Source: CALCMJ01 sp964475415 (GTDB taxonomy: Bacteria; Bacteroidota; Bacteroidia; Chitinophagales; Saprospiraceae). From it: a DNA stretch of 64,000 bases. The notes under the pieces are model-generated. The model did not search any database and was not told the origin of the DNA. It saw only the letters and a program-made list of their open reading frames with translations. The stretch is taken from NCBI GenBank assembly GCA_964475415.1, contig CAYYWZ010000001.1:62001-126000 (forward strand). Reading direction: 5' to 3'. The position numbers and the translations under genes are program-made. Numbering within the stretch: the stretch's first letter is position 1; each line of letters starts with the position of its first letter. Shown here piece after piece: positions 58,069-64,000 of this stretch.

Positions 58069-58229
58069 AAGTACATATATTTGTATAAATAATTGTATTT
58101 CAGTTATTTGTAGAATATTTTACATATAAAATACTCTACAAAGTAACAAATTTGTACTATGATAATGTACATTTCTTATCGATATTTGAAGTATAAACAG
58201 AAATGAACACAATCAAAATATATAATCTT

Positions 58230-60413
58230 ATGAAAAAATGCATCTTATTATTAGCCTTCCTAAGTTCAATAATTACCCTTTCTGCTCAGGACATTTGTAT
58301 AGATACCGTATACATAGAAATCGTAGGAGAAAAGGTCAACGGAAAAATACAAGCTCACTTTAATGCTTATGAATTTGAAGACATATCAAGCGTACAGTTT
58401 ACTGTAAAGTACAATCCCGAAGTACTTCAGTTCGATCAGATAATAGAATATCCTGGTGTATTAGAGCAAATAACATTTAACGATCAAGTATCTGGAGAAG
58501 TTGGCCTTATATGGTTTGACAATAGTGGCAATACTACCATAGATGTTCCTAACGGAGATCCTATTTTTAGTTTTGAGTTTACACCATTAACCCTAGGCAA
58601 TGGGAATATAGAGATCGTTAATGATCCTGTAGCAATAGAAATAGGAACAAACTTTCTAGATCAGTACTGCTTAGAATCTCCACCATCAGAGGTAGCAGTA
58701 GATGGAGCTGTCATCACAGGAAATGTATATCATAATATTGCTGGTGATTGCACGCTTGATGCTGAAGATACAAGATTAGAAAACTGGATGATAGAAGTAA
58801 ATAGTGGAACAAATACTTTCTACATAGATACGGATGAAGATGGTTATTACAATATCCTTGTGGACGAAGGTTCTTATGTCTTAAACTTAATTACACCTAA
58901 TACTTTATGGTCATCTTGTGTGGAAGAAATTGTAACGCCTGAACTTGTCAATAATGATAGCTATACAGCTGACTTCTTAGCATATCCTAATACATTTTGT
59001 TCATTACTTAATGTAGATATATCTGCACCATTTCTCAGAAGATGTTTTGATAACAATTATTATGTCAATTATTGTAACGAAGGGACAGAACTTGCTGAAC
59101 ATGCTTATGTAGAAATAGAATTAGATCCCAATATGGAGTTTGTCGATGCTGGAATTCCACATACTCAAGATGGTCAGACAGTAAGTTTCCAAGTAGGTGA
59201 TATTCCTGTAGGAGCGTGTGGCTCTTTTTATCTCAAAGTACATATTCTATGTGAGACAACCACTCTGGGTCAAACACACTGTGTAACAGCTACTATATTT
59301 CCAGAAAATGACTGTACAGTTCCTGATGCACAATGGACTGGTGCTAATCTAGAAGTTAATGGATATTGTGATGGAGACTCTGTAAGATTCGAAATACAAA
59401 ATACGGGTATTAACCCAATGGAAAACACAGTAAATTTTATAGTGATAGAAGATGATGTAATGATCATAGATGAGGGTCTTCCGTTACTCGACGCGCAAGC
59501 GGTACACCTATTAAGCTTCCCTGCTGATGGTGCAACTTATAGAACAACAGTAGAACAAGTGCCATTCCACCCATCCCTAGACGATCCATCTCTAGCTATA
59601 GAAGCTTGTACCATAGGTGCAGAGTTTTCTACAGGATTCGTAACGATGTTTTCTAATGCTGATGAGGATAGTAATATAGACATAGACTGTCAAGAGAATA
59701 TAGGTTCCTATGATCCTAATGATAAAGCAGCATCTCCTAAAGGATACAGAGACCAGAGCTTTATAAAAGCTAATATGCCTATAGACTATAAGCTAAGATT
59801 CCAAAACACAGGTACAGATACAGCATTTAGAGTAATCATTAAAGATGAGCTAACCGAAAATTTAGATCTGAGTACGATACAACTTGGAAGCTCCTCTCAT
59901 GATTATGAGTTCTCGATAGAAGATGGAAGAACAGCTGTATTTACTTTTAACAATATAGAACTTGTAGATAGTACGACAAACGAACCAGGATCTCATGGAT
60001 TTGTAAAATTCAAAATAGATCAAGTTGCAGACCACGAAGACGGAACACATATCATCAACTCAGGAGATATCTTCTTCGATTTTAACGAAGCAGTTGTAAC
60101 AAATGAGGTAGACCTCTTAATCGGAACAGAGTTTGTAGAAATATTATCAAGCATCTACCCTACTGCTCCTGATGTTGCAATAAACCTATACCCTAATCCT
60201 AGTAGTGATTATATACACGTGGAAGTTAAAAATTATGCTCTAGATAAAAATGCATCTATCCATATAATGAATAATTTAGGACAAACTATCATTACAGAAA
60301 ACATAGATCAAAATTCTAGAATAAATACAAGCGGACTAAGTGCTGGAAGTTATATTTTCAGAATTATAAATGACAATGTAGTTATTGCTTATGGAACATT
60401 TGTTTCGGAATAA
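58230..60413 (+). CDS. secreted cohesin-like/DUF11-type protein with T9SS domain
   Basis: This protein has 727 residues from the ATG at 58230, the start of signal peptide MKKCILLLAFLSSIITLSAQ. A cohesin-like domain follows (about residues 25-165: SSVQFTVKYNPEVLQFDQI, GLIWFDNSG, PIFSFEFTPL). An SdrD/CNA-B-like module comes next (GNVYHNIAGDCTLDAED), then a middle conserved-repeat region including SYDPNDKAASPKG and a DUF7619-like block (DYKLRFQNTGTDTAFRV). A type IX sorting domain ends the protein (LYPNPSSDYIHV, SGLSAGSYIFRI). It is probably surface-exposed. A terminator follows. Confidence 0.83.
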   Translation: MKKCILLLAFLSSIITLSAQDICIDTVYIEIVGEKVNGKIQAHFNAYEFEDISSVQFTVKYNPEVLQFDQIIEYPGVLEQITFNDQVSGEVGLIWFDNSGNTTIDVPNGDPIFSFEFTPLTLGNGNIEIVNDPVAIEIGTNFLDQYCLESPPSEVAVDGAVITGNVYHNIAGDCTLDAEDTRLENWMIEVNSGTNTFYIDTDEDGYYNILVDEGSYVLNLITPNTLWSSCVEEIVTPELVNNDSYTADFLAYPNTFCSLLNVDISAPFLRRCFDNNYYVNYCNEGTELAEHAYVEIELDPNMEFVDAGIPHTQDGQTVSFQVGDIPVGACGSFYLKVHILCETTTLGQTHCVTATIFPENDCTVPDAQWTGANLEVNGYCDGDSVRFEIQNTGINPMENTVNFIVIEDDVMIIDEGLPLLDAQAVHLLSFPADGATYRTTVEQVPFHPSLDDPSLAIEACTIGAEFSTGFVTMFSNADEDSNIDIDCQENIGSYDPNDKAASPKGYRDQSFIKANMPIDYKLRFQNTGTDTAFRVIIKDELTENLDLSTIQLGSSSHDYEFSIEDGRTAVFTFNNIELVDSTTNEPGSHGFVKFKIDQVADHEDGTHIINSGDIFFDFNEAVVTNEVDLLIGTEFVEILSSIYPTAPDVAINLYPNPSSDYIHVEVKNYALDKNASIHIMNNLGQTIITENIDQNSRINTSGLSAGSYIFRIINDNVVIAYGTFVSE

Positions 60414-60444
60414 TGAATCAGAATAATCTTCTCTAGAACATGTA

Positions 60445-60476
60445 GCGGGCTCTGTAATAACAGGGCCCGCTTTTTT
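60445..60476 (+). terminator. Rho-independent terminator after the cohesin-like gene
   Basis: A GC-rich stem, GCGGGCTCTGT/ACAGGGCCCGC (one G-U pair), with a 4-base loop is followed by TTTTTT. Confidence 0.88.
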
Positions 60477-60572
60477 ATAGAAATTAAACTAAACAACTTT
60501 TAATGTGAACAACATCAACAAATCTGTATAATTAGGTCTGCGGACACAAATAGAGCAGCACATCTAGATTTA

Positions 60573-60606
60573 TTTGTCTCTTATTGGTAGAATAATTATA
60601 AATTTG
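60573..60606 (+). promoter_or_regulatory. promoter: TTTG, 22 bases, TAAATTTG
   Basis: The -33 TTTG (60573-60576) and -7 TAAATTTG (60599-60606) have normal Bacteroidota spacing. The box ends seven bases before the ATG at 60614. This is the best full promoter match in the window. Confidence 0.6.
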
Positions 60607-60613
60607 CATCATT

Positions 60614-61252
60614 ATGAAGAAATATATCCTTTCCCTTGGTTTATTTATACTTACAGCCTATGGTCTACAAGCTCAGGTTAGACTAGGTGTAAAAGGAAAT
60701 ATCACACTTCCATTCTCTAAGCAACAGGAAGTACTATATGATGACCCCAATGATTTTCTTCTTTACAGACTTGTTATCAGAGATGTAGATGTTTCTCCTG
60801 GAGTAGGACTTATGGGTTATGTAGAAAACAAAAGCATGTTTTTCCAAGCAGAAGTGCTCTACAATAAAACCAAGACAAACTTTTCTTTGGAAAGCTTTAT
60901 ACAAGATGATATCAGTAATAGAGAGTTTTCTAAAACAAGTTACTATATCGGTGTTCCTATTATAGCAGGCTTTAGAATCAGTAACTTTAAATTCGGAGTA
61001 GGTCCTAAATTTTCTTTTGTAATAGACGACACACCGATCTTACAAGAAGAATCACAGTTCGAAGAAAAAAGATCTAGCTTGGAAAAAGGATTTACTTTTA
61101 ACTTTGGTTTAAAAATTAAGCGATTACATTTTGATATAAATTATGAAACTAGATTCGATGGTACTGCAGAGTATTTCTATTTTCGTCAGGCGCGTGCAGG
61201 ATTTAGGGGAAGACCAGAGTTTATATCTTTTGGAGTAGGCGTCGTTCTGTAA
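60614..61252 (+). CDS. outer-membrane beta-barrel protein (PorT-like)
   Basis: This 212-residue protein has a signal peptide (through GLQAQ) followed by alternating beta strands ending in an aromatic or hydrophobic residue (FISFGVGVVL). Motifs such as RLGVKGNITLPF, YYIGVPIIAGFRI and FKFGVGPKFSFVI match small eight-stranded barrels of the PorT/OMP_b-brl_2 type. It converges on the next barrel gene with a 21-base gap. Confidence 0.82.
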   Translation: MKKYILSLGLFILTAYGLQAQVRLGVKGNITLPFSKQQEVLYDDPNDFLLYRLVIRDVDVSPGVGLMGYVENKSMFFQAEVLYNKTKTNFSLESFIQDDISNREFSKTSYYIGVPIIAGFRISNFKFGVGPKFSFVIDDTPILQEESQFEEKRSSLEKGFTFNFGLKIKRLHFDINYETRFDGTAEYFYFRQARAGFRGRPEFISFGVGVVL

Positions 61253-61273
61253 GCTGCAGGTTTCTTTAGCAGG

Positions 61274-61978
61274 TTAATAGTCTTCATAAACCACCTCTCT
61301 CATAAATCGTATTCCAGCTTTTACTTCAAAAGTTAGATTTCGTATTTCTCGCTCTGGCAAAGTAGTAGACTGACTTGTAAAACAATTGAGAACATTCGGT
61401 GTAGGATCTGATCTATATTGTAAAGAAAGATCCGGACTTACAACAAATTCTATATAAGGTGTAATAAATCTATTCTCACCCTCAAATTCAATTCCTCCAC
61501 CCACACTTACTCCGTAAGTTACTTTATTAACAAACACTTCGAAAGGATAGAACGGAAAACATTCATTCAGCTCTTCGTATTCGTCAAGGTTAGTACTCAC
61601 ATTGTATTCAAGACGCGCACCAAAAAAGTAATAAGGTACCTTTCTACTTGCGCCTTTTCTTCTTTTCTTAGCACCTATTTCTAGCGATAAATTATTGAAT
61701 TTAAATTTATTAGAATTAGAAAATCCATTAAAATTAAATTGTCTGAAAGCACTGCCTCTCTGATGAAAACCTGCTTGTATGTATAATGATCCTCTATACT
61801 CAGGATCCAAAGACTCTATCATAAAAGCACCATTATATGCAAACAATGCTTGTCGTTCCAATCCATTCCACTGCTGAAAACCTATCGTGAGCCCACCCTT
61901 AGGTCCGAAATAAAATCCCTGACTGTAAGACGTACAAAAAGAAAAAAGAAATATTATTAATGTTATGAAGCTCTTCAT
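61274..61978 (-). CDS. outer-membrane beta-barrel protein
   Basis: This 234-residue protein has a signal peptide (through TSYSQ) and barrel-type strands (FYFGPKGGLTIGF, LYIQAGFHQRGSAF, LSLEIGAKKR, TYGVSVGGGIEF). It ends FEVKAGIRFMREVVYEDY. It is the same size class as the neighbour at 60614 but distinct in sequence. It is a likely structural or small-porin barrel; the ligand is unknown. Confidence 0.78.
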   Translation of the reverse strand: MKSFITLIIFLFSFCTSYSQGFYFGPKGGLTIGFQQWNGLERQALFAYNGAFMIESLDPEYRGSLYIQAGFHQRGSAFRQFNFNGFSNSNKFKFNNLSLEIGAKKRRKGASRKVPYYFFGARLEYNVSTNLDEYEELNECFPFYPFEVFVNKVTYGVSVGGGIEFEGENRFITPYIEFVVSPDLSLQYRSDPTPNVLNCFTSQSTTLPEREIRNLTFEVKAGIRFMREVVYEDY

Positions 61979-62129
61979 ATTTGACTATTATTTATCTAGT
62001 AGATAAATATACTACTTAAGCTGTATTTTATACAATGCAAAATCTAATAAGCTTCTTAGCAATTGTATATTCTCAGTCTATTATTGGAATTATAATATGG
62101 CCACATTGATAGATCACAAAAAAGTCAAT

Positions 62130-63095
62130 CTAAAATAGAAATTCTGATCCTCGAGATTTTTTGTCAGGAAATCTAACAAAATTAGGTCTATCATCTAGCC
62201 GTATAAGACCTGACAATCTAAGCTCCTCCCCTACTAAGGGTTCAGAACCTAGTGGCATTCTATTTCTTGCATAGAGACTCTTAAGCCTGATATTATACTT
62301 TCTAGAAATATCCTTCATGGTATCTCCATCTTTTACGAAGTAAAACTCATCACTTGGCTTATTGGCTTTTCTTTGTTTGGAACTTGTCCTTGTTTTTTCT
62401 CTAGATGTTTTTCTTGTTCTAGTTTTATCCACTTCTGCAACAACTTTTTCCTCTTCTTCGAAAGTTGTTTCTTGTTTCCCTTTCGTTAGAGAAATATCTA
62501 CCTTTTGCGCATCTCTTGTCATCATGTCAACGTCTGTTCCTGCATAGACTTCTTCTTGCTCTGTATAAGTATCGTACTGGTATAGTTCATATTTCTCTAT
62601 AATCTTAATCAATTTCTGAGGATATTTTTTATCTGTAGCATAACCTGCTTTTCTTAGACCTTTTGCCCATGACCTATAGTCGGTAGGATCATACTCAAAT
62701 AAAAAATCATATCTCTGATTATTCATTAGAAAATCAGAATGAGCCATATAAGAACTTAAGGGATGATCAAATTTTCTAAAGCAACTTTCTATTAGTTTGC
62801 CATTACTATCATAATCATCATCCTCATGATAATAGCCATCTCCCTGATAAGAGGACCCACACTTAATCCCAAAGTGATTATTACCATAAACTGCTAGCTC
62901 ACTTCTCCCCCAATCAGACTCTAGTAAGCCCTGAGCAAGCTTGATACTAGCAGGAATACCTGTTCGCTTCATTTCACTTATCGCGATCTCTTTGTAACTG
63001 TTAATATAGAATGTAGAAACCTCACCTGCATTATTAGCAAATAGAGCAACTTGACAAAAAGACAAAAAGAAAATTAGCTTTGTTTGAATGCACAT
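62130..63095 (-). CDS. glucosaminidase (mannosyl-glycoprotein endo-beta-N-acetylglucosaminidase-type) with LysM
   Basis: This 321-residue secreted peptidoglycan hydrolase has a signal peptide (about 1-20). A GH73-type domain follows (SIKLAQGLLESDWGRSELAVYG with the catalytic Glu, NNHFGIKC, HPLSSYMAHSDFL). A Lys/Arg/Thr-rich linker leads to a C-terminal LysM domain (YFVKDGDTMKDISRKYNI, GSEPLVGEELRL). It probably cleaves GlcNAc linkages in cell-wall remodelling or daughter-cell separation. Confidence 0.9.
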   Translation of the reverse strand: MCIQTKLIFFLSFCQVALFANNAGEVSTFYINSYKEIAISEMKRTGIPASIKLAQGLLESDWGRSELAVYGNNHFGIKCGSSYQGDGYYHEDDDYDSNGKLIESCFRKFDHPLSSYMAHSDFLMNNQRYDFLFEYDPTDYRSWAKGLRKAGYATDKKYPQKLIKIIEKYELYQYDTYTEQEEVYAGTDVDMMTRDAQKVDISLTKGKQETTFEEEEKVVAEVDKTRTRKTSREKTRTSSKQRKANKPSDEFYFVKDGDTMKDISRKYNIRLKSLYARNRMPLGSEPLVGEELRLSGLIRLDDRPNFVRFPDKKSRGSEFLF

Positions 63096-63303
63096 ATCCT
63101 TATCGATTTAATACATATTATATATAAATGTAATATGTAATGGTGTATAGCAAAATCTATTCCAATATTATTTGATCTAAAACATTTAGCTTTGAAATTC
63201 CGTTTTGTAGAGAGGAGTGTGTTCTTAGAAGGATATATAATTAACTAAAAAAAACAATGTATATTGTTTAAATACTTTACTTTTTGTTACATAAATATTG
63301 AGC

Positions 63304-64000
63304 ATGTCAAAATATATAATTTGTCTTTTTTTCCTAAGCTGCAGTCTCTCTGCACTTACACAGAGATCCACAGAAACGGGAAATAGAGAGATGAACGATC
63401 GTATATTTAACTTTATTCGTCCAGTAGGTGATCATTATATATGCCTATCATCTGAAGATATAGATCATGTATCTGATCCTGGTGTCAAGCGCCGTATGAG
63501 TTCAAAAGGTTTCTCTGAAGAAATTTTTCTAGAACTTAAGGATAAGCATTATATCACCCTGCTATCTCCTAGACTAGAGTATAAGGATGAAATTCGACTA
63601 CCGATAAGAAATGCAGACTACCTCACAGTATTTTCTATGATCTCATCAGAGAAAGGAGTAAGGATGTATTATGCTAAGCGGAAACAAAATGTAGATGAGA
63701 TCAACTATTGTGTGTTGGATATTTTTCCTAATGAACTTAGTAAATCTAAAGAAATCATTCTGGATAGATATAGATATGAAGATGATGTACCAGATACCCA
63801 TTTTAAAATCAATATGGATTCTACAAAATTTCTCTATGTTACAGAACCATTTCTTAGAGATAATCAGGTCCAAAAACTTGTCCTAACTGTAGTCGACAAT
63901 GATAATAATCTAGAATGGAATAAATTAGAAAGTTTCAAAAGAAGAAAGAATCAAATCGATTTTCAGGATATAGAATTGGATACTGCCGGAATGGTCTACA
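63304..64000 (+). CDS. secreted hypothetical protein, 3' end outside the window
   Basis: The frame starts at ATG 63304 with a signal peptide (MSKYIICLFFFLSCSLSALT) and stays open to the last base, giving 232 residues so far. The body is rich in beta strands and charged residues (FNFIRPVGDHYICLS, EEIFLELKDKHYI, INYCVLDIFPNEL). I recognise no family. Protein-like use of the third codon position and the strong signal peptide make it a real gene. Confidence 0.72.
   Translation, partial: MSKYIICLFFLSCSLSALTQRSTETGNREMNDRIFNFIRPVGDHYICLSSEDIDHVSDPGVKRRMSSKGFSEEIFLELKDKHYITLLSPRLEYKDEIRLPIRNADYLTVFSMISSEKGVRMYYAKRKQNVDEINYCVLDIFPNELSKSKEIILDRYRYEDDVPDTHFKINMDSTKFLYVTEPFLRDNQVQKLVLTVVDNDNNLEWNKLESFKRRKNQIDFQDIELDTAGMVY

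Noticed and set aside
63646..63873. Minus-strand ORF near the right edge
   Set aside because: Antisense to the clearly coding secreted protein at 63304-64000.

Overview
The window is AT-rich chromosomal DNA from a Bacteroidota bacterium, most likely Saprospirales-like. Bacteroidota is supported by type IX secretion C-terminal domains, a GLPGLI protein beside a TonB-type barrel, a GYDIA-type GHMP kinase, TPR-containing LuxR-family histidine kinases, and TAnnTTTG -7 promoter boxes with no clear Shine-Dalgarno sequences. The Saprospirales placement is an inference from the mevalonate-pathway enzymes and the cysteine-rich secreted repeat proteins. I recognised no rRNA, tRNA or CRISPR array. Both ends cut through genes.

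Left part (1-14 kb): the end of an S37 peptidase; a GHMP kinase, type II IPP isomerase and HMG-CoA reductase (mevalonate pathway); a tsaE - alanine dehydrogenase - esterase operon; a CPBP protease; a decayed IS-like element; two tandem Hsp20 genes; and two secreted proteins. One of these has five repeats of exactly 153 bp. The other is broken by a one-base frameshift.

Middle part (14-37 kb): PBP1A; a TMTC-like GT-C/TPR membrane protein; a GH3-beta-lactamase fusion; an outer-membrane barrel with its GLPGLI partner; a GC-rich relic that resembles group II intron domain I; an FtsX-like permease; and an operon with two lipoprotein cyclophilins and a polyphosphate glucokinase. Next comes a decayed patch with an esterase carrying an in-frame amber codon and a subtilase remnant, then a second TMTC-like gene.

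Right part (35-64 kb): a histidine kinase/response regulator pair; a DUF3179 protein; a TPR protein; a DMT transporter; an ECF sigma operon; an acyltransferase; ligA; a toxin-antitoxin pair whose ParE toxin has an internal stop; TsaC/Sua5; RNase R; the sdhCAB operon; a dockerin-like and a cohesin-like secreted protein; two small barrels; a LysM glucosaminidase; and a truncated secreted protein. TsaE and TsaC both serve tRNA t6A synthesis, PBP1A and the glucosaminidase (and possibly the GH3 fusion) act on peptidoglycan, and SdhCAB feeds respiration.

The most notable observations are: TAnnTTTG boxes only 3-10 bases upstream of several start codons, implying leaderless or near-leaderless mRNAs; the nonsense-interrupted ParE toxin beside an intact antitoxin; the probable CTG start of the GHMP kinase; the group II intron-like relic; and two related copies of a palindromic intergenic repeat. 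I found no clearly new multi-gene system.
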